A DNA stretch of 22,073 nucleotides from a virus: positions 1-22,073 of IMG/VR virus record IMGVR_UViG_3300044237_000942; one strand, written 5' to 3'. Numbering within the stretch: position 1 is the stretch's first letter; the number at the start of each line of letters is the position of its first letter. The notes beneath the pieces are model-generated. The model ran no database searches. It saw only the letters and a program-made list of their open reading frames with translations, and was not told the origin of the DNA. The translations under genes and the position numbers were made by a program. Below, piece after piece: positions 14,945-22,073 of this stretch.

Positions 14945-15176
14945 AACAGATGAGGAAAAATCTACCCATTATTCTGCAATGAGTGATAGTGTAGAAGTAA
15001 TCAATGATATTATTGATGGATCTAAAATTCCTAATGCTACCACTGAAGAAAAAAAAGAACGTGTGGCTCGTAACTACACTCATTTAGAGGGGATGGTTGC
15101 ATTAGACGATTGGGGTGATGAAGACATGACAGCATCTAATAAAGCTATTATAGATGGTAAAGCTTACGTAGGATAA
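14937..15176 (+). CDS. Small acidic protein following fibre 5
   Basis: 79 residues, acidic, mostly helical. It begins MSRTDEEKSTHYSAMSDSVE, with RVARNYTHLEGMVALDDWGD (43-62) and a final EDMTASNKAIIDGKAYVG. The pattern RN..HLE.M.A...W..ED (M/L)...N.AI..GK occurs in small proteins beside tail-fibre genes in cyanophages; the role there is not established to my knowledge. ATG 14937 lies inside the end of fibre 5 in another frame, with GGAG at 14926-14929 as ribosome binding site, so it is probably made together with that fibre. A fibre-specific assembly factor is a reasonable guess. Confidence 0.6.
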   Translation: MSRTDEEKSTHYSAMSDSVEVINDIIDGSKIPNATTEEKKERVARNYTHLEGMVALDDWGDEDMTASNKAIIDGKAYVG

Positions 15177-15177
15177 T

Positions 15178-17337
15178 ATGCCTTTAACTAGATTACAGTT
15201 TAAACCTGGTATTAATAGAGAAACAACCTCATCCTCTAATGAGGGTGGCTGGTTTGACTCAGATAAAATAAGGTTTAGATTTGGTTATCCAGAAAAAATA
15301 GGAGGTTGGGTAAAATATTCAACTGAATCTTTTTTAGGTAAATGTAGAGCTTTAAAAGCTTGGATGGCCTTGGACAATACTAAATATTTAGGTGTAGGAA
15401 CTAGTAACAAATATTACATTGAAGAAGGTTTAACTTTTTCTGATATTACACCTCTTAGATTAACAACAGATGCAGGTGATATTTCAGCCATAAACGCTGC
15501 AAGCACGACAATAAACGCTAGTATTAATGATTCCGCAAGAACGATATCTTTGGCAAGCACTACTAATTTTGCTCCAAGTGGATTTGTAAAAATAGGATCA
15601 GAAGAAATAAAATATGATTCTATTGATACAACCAATAATGATTTATTGTCTTGTACTAGAGGGGTACATGGAACAACGGCGGCTAGTCATAGTTCTGGTG
15701 CAGCTGTTGGAACCTCAACTTTGAAAGTTACTCATACAAGTCATGGTGCAACTGTGAATAGTTTTGTCACAATCAGTGGTGCAGCGTCTTTAGGTGGGAA
15801 TATGATAGGAGCAGGTGACAGTAGCACAGATGTCCTTAATCAAGAGTATCAAATAGCTGCCGTAGAAGTTGGTAACGCCAATACTTATTATATCAATGCA
15901 AGAACAGCTGCTACAACTATAAAAAGTTTGACATCAAATGGTGTTGTAACGTTTGGTGCAGGAACATTGGTTTACTCTACTTCTAGTGATTCTGGAACTG
16001 GTGGTTCAAGTATCGTGGGTAGATATCAAGTGAATGTAGGATTGGATGATTCTCTTACCTCACTTGGTTGGGGTGCTGGACCTTGGAACGCAGGAACTTG
16101 GAACACAACTGTGTCTACAGTAGATACCATGAGAATATGGAGCCACGATAATTTTGGTCAAGATCTATTAATTAACGTTAGAGATGGCGAGATAGGTTAT
16201 TGGAGAAAGGACAATGGAACAAACACAAGAGCTGTTTTATTAAATTCACTATCGGGTTCTACTCTTGCTCCAACTGTCGCTAAACAAATTATGGTTTCAG
16301 ATATAGATAGACACGTTATTGTCTTTGGTTGTGATGGAGAAACAAGTATTGGTACACAAGATCCTTTGTTAATAAGGTTTGCTGATCAAGAGAGTCTTAC
16401 GGATTGGAAAACGGAAGCAACAAACACTGCGGGAGAACTTAGAGTTGGTTCTGGTTCTGAAATAATTATGGCTGTAGAAACGAGACAACAAATCCTTGTT
16501 TTTACAGATGTGTCCTTACACTCTATGCAGTTCATTGGTCCACCTTTTACTTTTGGTATTTCTACTATTGCAGAAGGCATTACTGTTGCGGGTCCATTGG
16601 CGGCTGTTTCTGTAGAAAACAGTGTGTTTTGGATGGGTCAAAATGAGTTCTATGTTTTTTCCGGTTCTGTACAGAGATTACCATGCACTGTAAAAGATCA
16701 CGTTTTTAGTGATTTTAATACAGAACAAATAGAAAAAGTTGTAGCGGGATTAAATTCTGAATTTGCTGAAATATGGTGGTATTATCCATCTGCTAATGCC
16801 ACAGAAAATGATAAATATGTTATTTTTAATTACGAACAAAAAATATGGTATTTTGGTTCTTTGAACAGAACTGTTTGGATGGACAGAGGCGTTAAATCTT
16901 TACCTATAGCTGCTTCGGCTGATTATCATTTGTATAATCATGAAACGGGTTTTGACGATGGCAGTACGAGTCCTTCCAGTGCTATATCCGCTCATATTCA
17001 ATCTAGTCAGATAGATATAGGAGAGGGAGATAGGTTCTTGCTTCTTTCTAAAGTATTACCAGATATTACCTTTAGAGATTCTACTAGTAGCACTCCCAAA
17101 GCTAATTTAACTTTCTTTACTAAAAACTTTCCCGGTAAAGGATTTGCTCAAAACCAAGCGGGTTCCGTAACACAATCCGTGGCGGGTTCGACCTCGGTCA
17201 TTGAACAATTTACTGAAGAACTTAATTTAAGGTTGCGAGGGCGATCTTTTTCGTTAAAAATAGATTCATCCGAGAAAGAAGTTACTTGGAGACTAGGAAC
17301 TCCAAAAGTAGATATAAGACCAGATGGAAGACGATAA
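15178..17337 (+). CDS. Tail hub/DNA-stabilisation-type protein (P22 gp10- or T7 gp12-like)
   Basis: 719 residues. It begins MPLTRLQFKPGINRETTSSS followed by EGGWFDSDKIRFRFGYPEKIGGW, a start typical of tail-hub proteins of podoviruses (P22 gp10, T7 gp12 type), though longer than P22 gp10. An insert around residues 120-185 holds a module with EIKYDSIDTTNNDLLSCTRG-VHGTTAASHSSG, a recurring phage segment. The later half is beta-propeller-like by composition (VFGCDGETSIGTQDPLLIRF, FWMGQNEFYVFSGSVQRLP, VIFNYEQKIWYFGSLNRT). It ends ITF...SEKEVTWRLGTPKVDIRPDGRR, a C-terminal pattern seen in marine phage relatives. It would close the connector channel and hold packaged DNA. It begins one base after the previous TAA, and its own TAA overlaps the ATG of the terminase gene. 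The hub role is inferred. Confidence 0.6.
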   Translation: MPLTRLQFKPGINRETTSSSNEGGWFDSDKIRFRFGYPEKIGGWVKYSTESFLGKCRALKAWMALDNTKYLGVGTSNKYYIEEGLTFSDITPLRLTTDAGDISAINAASTTINASINDSARTISLASTTNFAPSGFVKIGSEEIKYDSIDTTNNDLLSCTRGVHGTTAASHSSGAAVGTSTLKVTHTSHGATVNSFVTISGAASLGGNMIGAGDSSTDVLNQEYQIAAVEVGNANTYYINARTAATTIKSLTSNGVVTFGAGTLVYSTSSDSGTGGSSIVGRYQVNVGLDDSLTSLGWGAGPWNAGTWNTTVSTVDTMRIWSHDNFGQDLLINVRDGEIGYWRKDNGTNTRAVLLNSLSGSTLAPTVAKQIMVSDIDRHVIVFGCDGETSIGTQDPLLIRFADQESLTDWKTEATNTAGELRVGSGSEIIMAVETRQQILVFTDVSLHSMQFIGPPFTFGISTIAEGITVAGPLAAVSVENSVFWMGQNEFYVFSGSVQRLPCTVKDHVFSDFNTEQIEKVVAGLNSEFAEIWWYYPSANATENDKYVIFNYEQKIWYFGSLNRTVWMDRGVKSLPIAASADYHLYNHETGFDDGSTSPSSAISAHIQSSQIDIGEGDRFLLLSKVLPDITFRDSTSSTPKANLTFFTKNFPGKGFAQNQAGSVTQSVAGSTSVIEQFTEELNLRLRGRSFSLKIDSSEKEVTWRLGTPKVDIRPDGRR

Positions 17338-17855
17338 TGGCAAAACAAACTGTTCAACAACAGAAAATAGCGAAAGAAGTAGAGACTCGCTTAGATCGAA
17401 AACTTACCAATAGACAACGTGAGTTTGCAAAATATTATGTAGAAGGTATTTATTCCAATGCAGAATGTGCAAGAAAAGCAGGTTTCTCACCAAAAGTTGC
17501 GAATACAGTAGCGCATCATTTATTAAGTGGTATTAAGTACCCACAAGTTCCAGAGTATATACAAGAATTAAGGCAAGAAACCGAAAGGCGTTATGGTGTC
17601 ACCATCATGGGTCAACTCAAAAGATTGAGTGAGCTATCAAAAGGTGCAGAAGAAGCAGGGCAGTTTTCAGCATCTATCAACGCTGAAAAAATAAGATCGG
17701 CATTGGGTGGATTGACCATAGATAGAAGAGAAACTGTTCATTCTCTCGATGATCTAACTAGAGAAGACATTGTTTTGCGTTTAGAACAGTTACAGAAGAA
17801 ATATCCTCAAGCTTTTATTGAGGGTGATTATAAGGAGATCAAGGACAATGGCTAG
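17337..17855 (+). CDS. terS: Terminase small subunit
   Basis: 172 residues from ATG 17337, which overlaps the previous TAA and is the natural start; a longer reading with a TTG at 17286 would run inside the upstream gene and is not preferred. Residues about 20-60 give KLTNRQREFAKYYVEGIYSN-AECARKAGFSP, the T.RQ..F...Y..G.N...A...AG helix-turn-helix pattern of terminase small subunits. A central part (YIQELRQETERRYGVTIMGQ) follows, with an amphipathic C-terminal helix (LTREDIVLRLEQLQKKYPQA). It binds the packaging start site and recruits the large subunit, which is not in this window. Finding it between the tail hub and the ejection-type genes, rather than beside a large subunit, is notable. 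It overlaps the next start by eight bases. Confidence 0.82.
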   Translation: MAKQTVQQQKIAKEVETRLDRKLTNRQREFAKYYVEGIYSNAECARKAGFSPKVANTVAHHLLSGIKYPQVPEYIQELRQETERRYGVTIMGQLKRLSELSKGAEEAGQFSASINAEKIRSALGGLTIDRRETVHSLDDLTREDIVLRLEQLQKKYPQAFIEGDYKEIKDNG

Positions 17856-18141
17856 AAATCTTGCTTTACCTTTTTTCCCATCTCCACCAGATCAATACAC
17901 CAAAGACTACATGAACCAAGTTGTTCAATCTTTTGCTCTGTATTTAACACAAATACAAAATCCTGGTGAGGGCCGAACTTCTGAAATGACGTTTACTACT
18001 TTAAAAAATCACGATCAAGGATTAGAGGTAGGAGCTATATTTAATCATGGTGGTTTCGTTAAGATAACAGAATCTAACAAGCCTCATCCCGCAACGAATG
18101 TAGGTACAGGGTCAGTGGGATCTGTGACAGTTACAACGTAA
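17848..18141 (+). CDS. Small conserved phage structural protein ending VGSVTVTT
   Basis: 97 residues from ATG 17848, preceded by AAGGAG (17832-17837); an in-frame TTG at 17818 is less likely. It begins MARNLALPFFPSPPDQYTKD, with QVVQSFALYLTQIQNPGEGR as a helix (24-43) and EVGAIFNHGGFVKIT near 60-74. It ends TNVGTGSVGSVTVTT. The order (Pro-rich start, helix, N.P..G, G.IF...G.(V/L)KI) matches small proteins of marine phages that lack a known function. The C-terminal eight residues nearly match those of the 101-aa protein at 766-1071. Its start lies inside terS, so the two are translationally coupled. Probably structural. Confidence 0.6.
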   Translation: MARNLALPFFPSPPDQYTKDYMNQVVQSFALYLTQIQNPGEGRTSEMTFTTLKNHDQGLEVGAIFNHGGFVKITESNKPHPATNVGTGSVGSVTVTT

Positions 18142-18153
18142 CGACCCTATAGT
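18124..18153 (+). promoter_or_regulatory. Candidate promoter in the only intergenic gap
   Basis: GTGACA (18124-18129) and TATAGT (18148-18153) are each one base off the sigma-70 consensus, with 18 bases between them. The same place holds CGACCCTATAG (18142-18152), which resembles the core of single-subunit phage RNA polymerase promoters (SP6 GACACTATAG differs at one base). The two readings compete. Both are short matches in AT-rich DNA, and the -35 box lies inside the upstream gene. Confidence 0.3.
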
Positions 18154-18162
18154 AATTTAAAG

Positions 18163-18182
18163 AAACATCTGCTAAGATGTTT
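18163..18182 (+). other. Perfect 7-bp inverted repeat (hairpin) before the ejection genes
   Basis: AAACATC, loop TGCTAA, GATGTTT. It is AT-rich and followed by AAAATTAA rather than a T-run, so it is a weak rho-independent terminator at best. It sits 18 bases upstream of ATG 18201 and just before AAGGAG (18189-18194). It could be an mRNA processing or stabilising hairpin, or a partial terminator. Confidence 0.45.
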
Positions 18183-18200
18183 AAAATTAAGGAGAGATGA

Positions 18201-18947
18201 ATGTTCGGATTAGATAAGATACTAGGATCTTTAGGTGGAGGGGGCATCTTAGGGTTTCTTGGTCCTGTTGGACTACTTACAGGCATTGCTTCTTTAGCCT
18301 CTGGAAAGAAAAGTATTGGTGAAGCTGCAAGAGATGCTATGTTGGGAGGAGTGGCAGGAAAAGCTCTTGGCATTGGTTCTTTTGGTGATATTGGACAAGT
18401 TTTAGGAACAGGTGGCAAAGGAAAAGTTGCGACAGGGGCGGCAGATGCAACTAAACTTTCTCAAGCTTATGGAGGAGGTGAAGGTTCTAAAAAGTTTTTA
18501 TCAACTGCTAGTAAAGGAATTATGGACAGGATTGCAAAAGATCCATTTAAAGCAGCCACACAAGCTGCAACGCTCTATGGTATCTTTGGTGCTTTAGGAG
18601 AGAACCAAGATCCTCCACCTCAATTTACTGCAGCAGATATGGAAACTCTTCCAGATTACGAGGGTAGAGTTTTTCAAGGTATGCTAGACCCGTTTACTGG
18701 TAGATATGATCGTCCTATTCCTGTACGTGCCAGAGAAGGAGGATTTATCCAAGGTCCTGGGACCAAGACCTCTGACAGTATTGATGCGGGGATTTATCAA
18801 AATGGTAGGAAAGTTCAAGAAGCTAAATTATCCGATGGTGAGTTTGTCATGAGGACAGATGCTGTCGAAGGACTAGGCGGTGGTGATCGAGCCAAAGGTG
18901 CTGCTAGGATGTATGCTTTACAAAATCAATTTTCAAGGATGGCCTAA
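18201..18947 (+). CDS. Probable internal virion/ejection protein with GPGT..SDSI motif
   Basis: 248 residues. The N-terminus has a Gly-rich hydrophobic stretch (LGSLGGGGILGFLGPVGLLT, then GIASLASG; about 8-35) that could insert in a membrane. A Gly/Ala-rich part follows (about 40-120), then LPDYEGRVFQGMLDPFTGRY near 148-167. The end (179-248) contains EGGFIQGPGTKTSDSID and, after a short insert, AKLSDGEFVMRTDAVEGLGG. The GPGT.TSDSI...LSDGEFV motif is common at the ends of phage structural proteins that lie next to ejection genes. It is the first gene after the only intergenic gap, with AAGGAG six bases before ATG. A membrane-active protein injected with DNA is inferred from composition and context. 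Its TAA overlaps ATG 18947. Confidence 0.55.
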   Translation: MFGLDKILGSLGGGGILGFLGPVGLLTGIASLASGKKSIGEAARDAMLGGVAGKALGIGSFGDIGQVLGTGGKGKVATGAADATKLSQAYGGGEGSKKFLSTASKGIMDRIAKDPFKAATQAATLYGIFGALGENQDPPPQFTAADMETLPDYEGRVFQGMLDPFTGRYDRPIPVRAREGGFIQGPGTKTSDSIDAGIYQNGRKVQEAKLSDGEFVMRTDAVEGLGGGDRAKGAARMYALQNQFSRMA

Positions 18948-19948
18948 TGTCAACATATACACAAATACAAATGAAGAAGCTTCCCGGTTATGAGGAAAAA
19001 GCTAAAAAAGATATACTAGCCGAAGCAGAAGCACTTTTCTTAGATTCAAAAAAGAATTTTGTTCCTGCTGACATTGAATTAGCTGACTTATCGGAAGGCG
19101 AGAAGGCTGCCATAAAGAAAGCTTATGCGGGAGTGGGTTCTTATCTTCCTATGATGCAGGCAGGATCAGATACTATAGGTACGGGTATCGATGCCTATAA
19201 CAAAGCTCTTGATTATAGTGCGTTAGGTATTCCAACCATTGGTGCTTCTATGAAGATGTACGATCCGACTTCCTATAAAGGATTTATGGATCCTTATACA
19301 GAAGATGTCATTAAACAAACAGAAAAAGATTTAGCTAGGCAACAAGATATTCAACAACAAAAACTTGATGCGGGTGCAGTAGGTGCAGGTGCATTTGGTG
19401 GTAGCAGGGCTGCTGTTGCGGATAGAGAATTAGCTCGTGATTATTCTGACAGAGCGGCAAATTTAGCTGCTAAACTTAGATCTACTGGTTTTCAACAAGC
19501 ACAGAAACAAGCACAAAGTGCCTTTGAAGCTCAACAAAGAAGATTACAAGGTGCGGGTAGATTATATGGTGCTTTGGGTCAAGGTATTGGTTCTTTGGCA
19601 GGGGGCATGACTAAATCTGGATTAGCACAATCAGCATTGGGTGAAGCTCAACAAAGAGCTATGATGGGTGATTTAGGAATGTTAGCAGGATATGGTGGTC
19701 TAGAAAGACAATACAATCAAGCGGGTCTTGATGCGTACAGAACAAATCTAATGAACAGACAGATGGAGCCATACAGACAACTAGGTTTTTATGCCGATAT
19801 GTTATCTGGTGTTCCTTCAACCTCTACGACTTATGGAACAACGTATCAGCCTCCACCAAGTCCTATGTCACAAATAGCAGGTATAGGTTTGGGTCTGGGT
19901 GGACTTCAACAATCTGGTTACTTTAATGGTGGGTTATTTAGTTCATGA
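18947..19948 (+). CDS. Probable internal virion/ejection protein, Gln/Ala/Gly-rich
   Basis: 333 residues, largely helical. It has an N-terminal charged part (AKKDILAEAEALFLDSKKNF), DPTSYKGFMDPYTEDVIKQT near 105-124, and a long Gln/Ala-rich helix with AGAVGAGAFGGSRAAVADRE (about 141-160). That segment recurs in internal virion proteins of marine podoviruses. The later part (FQQAQKQAQSAFEAQQRR, GGMTKSGLAQSALGEAQQRA, LMNRQMEPYRQLGFYADMLS) is again helical, and a Pro/Gly/Leu-rich end contains PPPSPMSQIAGIGLGLGG. The helix-and-Gly composition fits ejected proteins that assemble into a conduit in the host envelope. Both junctions overlap, as TAATG at 18947 and ATGA at 19945. The function is inferred. 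Confidence 0.55.
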   Translation: MSTYTQIQMKKLPGYEEKAKKDILAEAEALFLDSKKNFVPADIELADLSEGEKAAIKKAYAGVGSYLPMMQAGSDTIGTGIDAYNKALDYSALGIPTIGASMKMYDPTSYKGFMDPYTEDVIKQTEKDLARQQDIQQQKLDAGAVGAGAFGGSRAAVADRELARDYSDRAANLAAKLRSTGFQQAQKQAQSAFEAQQRRLQGAGRLYGALGQGIGSLAGGMTKSGLAQSALGEAQQRAMMGDLGMLAGYGGLERQYNQAGLDAYRTNLMNRQMEPYRQLGFYADMLSGVPSTSTTYGTTYQPPPSPMSQIAGIGLGLGGLQQSGYFNGGLFSS

Positions 19949-22073
19949 TAGTATCTAACAGAAAATTATTTAAAAAAAGACCAGCAAGAGATAACTTAAA
20001 TGAAATTGCGGGGATCATGGCATCTTCACCAGAACTAATGAACGAGGTTCAAAGGTTTGATAATGGTGGGAATGTTCAGTTACCGGGATCAGTAGGATCG
20101 ATTGTTCAACTGTTAGATGCGGTAAAAAGCATTCAATTACCAGAACTTACTGTAAGACCTGGTAGTTTTATGGATAAAATAGGAGCGTCTTTATCTGGTA
20201 AAAAAGAAGTACCATTAGATCCAGATGAAATAGCAGCTAGAACCTCTGCACAAAGAGGAACGACAGTTGTTTCAGAAAAACTAGGTGAAAGAGGATACGC
20301 TGTTTTTAGAAATGGTTCTCTTGTTGGTTATCAATCTGTGGATTCAGCACCATCTGTTCGCACAACGACAATAAATAGAAGAGATATAGATCCAAAGTTT
20401 GCATATGATAGAGGTGTTGCAGAAAGAATAGGAGCAATGGATAAAAGCACTCCTCTTAGAGAAGATGCAGCAGGACTTGCAGAAGGTATCGCAGGATTAC
20501 TTAAAACACCTATAACAACTATTAAGGATATGACATCAGATTTATCTAATTATTTTTTTGGACCAAGTGTTTCAGCTAAAAAAGATATCGATGATCCTAC
20601 AACTGCCTATCCTACAGGAGTTGATATAGGCACGATTGCTGATGATGTCGGACGCACACCAGAATTTACGTCTGGTCAAATAACCAGAGTTAAAGATCCA
20701 GAGGGTTTTAGAGATTTAGAGTCTTCGTTGTTGCAAGGTTCTGAACCAATGTCAGATCCAGAAGAAATACAAAAAATGATTGATGCCATACGTATTGGAG
20801 AAACAGAACAAGCCTTAAAAGAGAAGAGGATACGAGAGGGAGAAGAAGCTACAGAAAGAATGAAAGGCCCAGTGCCACCAACGACAGATTTAGGTACAAG
20901 GTTAGAAAGGGTTAAAGCAGAGAGAGATGCTATTGAAGCTAAAGAACAACAAGATGATCTTAGAGCAAGACTTGCTGGACAAACTAAAGATGTAAAAGGA
21001 TTTACAGATCCAACTTCCTTAGAAGAAGTTTTAAATAGAAGACAAATCACTAACGAAATGGGTGGTATAGATCCTAGAGTAGATATGCCTCCTGGTGCTT
21101 TTCCCAAAGGAACAAAACAACCTAGTTTAGAACAGCCTAAACCTAGTGAAATAGATGAAAAAGATACAGAAACATTTGATGCTATGGGAGACATAGCTGA
21201 TCCTAATCAGAAACAAAACTTTGGCACTGTAAATCAAGTTGTTCAACAAACTACTGGCACAGATATAAAATCTCTTATGGAAGAATTCACAAGTCAAGCA
21301 CCAGAGTACGAAGGAATGAACAAAGGTATGGCAATTGCTAAAATCGGTTTTGCCATGGCTGCAGGTCAAAGTCCTAATGCACTTACGAACATAGCTAATG
21401 CTTTATCTATGGGTGCAGATATGTTTCTTAAAGATGATAAGGAAAAGCAAGCCTTTAACAGACAAATTAAACTAGCTGCTTTGCAATATGGTCTTGGTGA
21501 AATTAGTAAAGAAAGAGCGCAAGCTAGATCAGATGCAAGAAGTTTTCAACAATTTGTAGATAAGGATGGAAACCCCGTTCTTGTTCCTTTGAGTGAAATT
21601 ATGAAAAGTGGTGGACTTCTTCCAGAGGGATTACAATACAAGGATTTGTTTTTAGAGAATGTAAAAGCTGCTGATGAAAAACTAAAAGCAATACTAGATG
21701 CTAAAGATAAACTAGTTATGTCACCATCAGATCAACGTGCAGAGTTAGAACTTTATGAAAAAGCCGTGGTGGACTTTCAACAATCTACAAACATGGTTGA
21801 ACTTACTAAAAAGTTATTACTTCAAGTTAATGACGAAGGTAACAAAATTAATACTTTGGGCGCAGCTTTTAAAGATGTAGCTAATAAAGCTTTTCAAGCA
21901 GCAGGTATAAAAACAGATAAAAAATATAAGAATCTTGCAGACTTTCAAGCTGATTTAAAGATAGCCTTTCAAGCCTTAATACCTTTAAAATTAGGAAAAA
22001 CACAAAGTGCTAATTCTATTTCTGACAGAGATGTTGATCTTTTAGCACAAGCCTATTTTGGTGCAGCTGCCTC
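19945..22073 (+). CDS. Large probable ejection/internal virion protein (partial, runs off the end)
   Basis: ATG 19945 overlaps the previous TGA (ATGA). The frame stays open to the last base, at least 709 codons, so the C-terminus is missing. The N-terminus is basic (MIVSNRKLFKKRPARDN) with EVQRFDNGGNVQLPG near 35-49, a start I associate with large structural proteins of uncultured marine phages. A charged, Pro-containing, probably flexible part follows (about 200-420, LKEKRIREGEEATERMKG and VKAERDAIEAKEQQDDLRAR). A better-ordered helical part starts near residue 462 (MAIAKIGFAMAAGQSPNALT, then NIANALSMGADMF and KQAFNRQIKLAALQYGLGEI), then more helices. No lysozyme or transglycosylase motif is seen in the visible part. 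As third in a row it would suit the largest ejection protein. Function inferred. Confidence 0.6.
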   Translation, partial: MIVSNRKLFKKRPARDNLNEIAGIMASSPELMNEVQRFDNGGNVQLPGSVGSIVQLLDAVKSIQLPELTVRPGSFMDKIGASLSGKKEVPLDPDEIAARTSAQRGTTVVSEKLGERGYAVFRNGSLVGYQSVDSAPSVRTTTINRRDIDPKFAYDRGVAERIGAMDKSTPLREDAAGLAEGIAGLLKTPITTIKDMTSDLSNYFFGPSVSAKKDIDDPTTAYPTGVDIGTIADDVGRTPEFTSGQITRVKDPEGFRDLESSLLQGSEPMSDPEEIQKMIDAIRIGETEQALKEKRIREGEEATERMKGPVPPTTDLGTRLERVKAERDAIEAKEQQDDLRARLAGQTKDVKGFTDPTSLEEVLNRRQITNEMGGIDPRVDMPPGAFPKGTKQPSLEQPKPSEIDEKDTETFDAMGDIADPNQKQNFGTVNQVVQQTTGTDIKSLMEEFTSQAPEYEGMNKGMAIAKIGFAMAAGQSPNALTNIANALSMGADMFLKDDKEKQAFNRQIKLAALQYGLGEISKERAQARSDARSFQQFVDKDGNPVLVPLSEIMKSGGLLPEGLQYKDLFLENVKAADEKLKAILDAKDKLVMSPSDQRAELELYEKAVVDFQQSTNMVELTKKLLLQVNDEGNKINTLGAAFKDVANKAFQAAGIKTDKKYKNLADFQADLKIAFQALIPLKLGKTQSANSISDRDVDLLAQAYFGAAA

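Noticed and set aside
17286-17336. Longer terminase small subunit from a TTG start
   Set aside because: The extension overlaps the end of the hub gene by about 50 bases, while ATG 17337 gives the usual TAATG junction.
20676-21194. 172-residue open frame on the - strand
   Set aside because: Antisense to the large partial ejection-type gene, whose frame is continuous; Ser/Leu-rich shadow composition and no domain pattern.

Overview
The window is a stretch of a tailed-phage genome, most likely a marine podovirus-like phage of a low-GC bacterium such as a SAR11-type host. The DNA is AT-rich by eye. All credible genes lie on the + strand and are packed end to end, with most junctions overlapping as TAATG or ATGA. 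Several small proteins and the head-tail and ejection-type proteins look like families I associate with uncultured marine phages and pelagiphages or cyanophages. No integrase, replication, lysis, host-metabolism, tRNA or CRISPR feature is visible, so this is purely a virion-morphogenesis segment. The host assignment is inference.

Layout. (1) 1-2005: end of an upstream gene, a connector-type protein (P22 gp4-like), a 101-aa protein ending in VGEVTVTT, a second adaptor-family protein, and a 97-aa helical protein. (2) 2005-15176: a fibre block of about 13 kb. Five long fibre/adhesin genes (763, 628, 773, 600 and 854 aa) alternate with small proteins (145, 119, 111, 68, 233 and 79 aa). The last four fibres end in a peptidase S74 intramolecular chaperone with the Ser-Asp cleavage pair and downstream Lys, then a coiled-coil. 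(3) 15178-18141: a 719-aa tail hub/stabilisation-type protein, the small terminase subunit, and a 97-aa protein ending in VGSVTVTT. (4) 18142-18200: the only clear intergenic gap, with a perfect inverted repeat and promoter-like elements. (5) 18201-22073: three probable internal virion/ejection proteins, the last running off the window.

How it works together. The connector proteins and the 719-aa protein probably form the neck and tail hub that closes the head. The five fibres probably form several distinct receptor-binding appendages, and the S74 domains trimerise the shafts and then cut themselves off. The downstream proteins are probably packed in the head and injected. The most notable feature is the fibre block itself: four self-cleaving fibres in a row, nine copies of one short motif spread three per fibre, DNA repeats shared between fibres, and C-terminal codons that double as the next gene's ribosome binding site.
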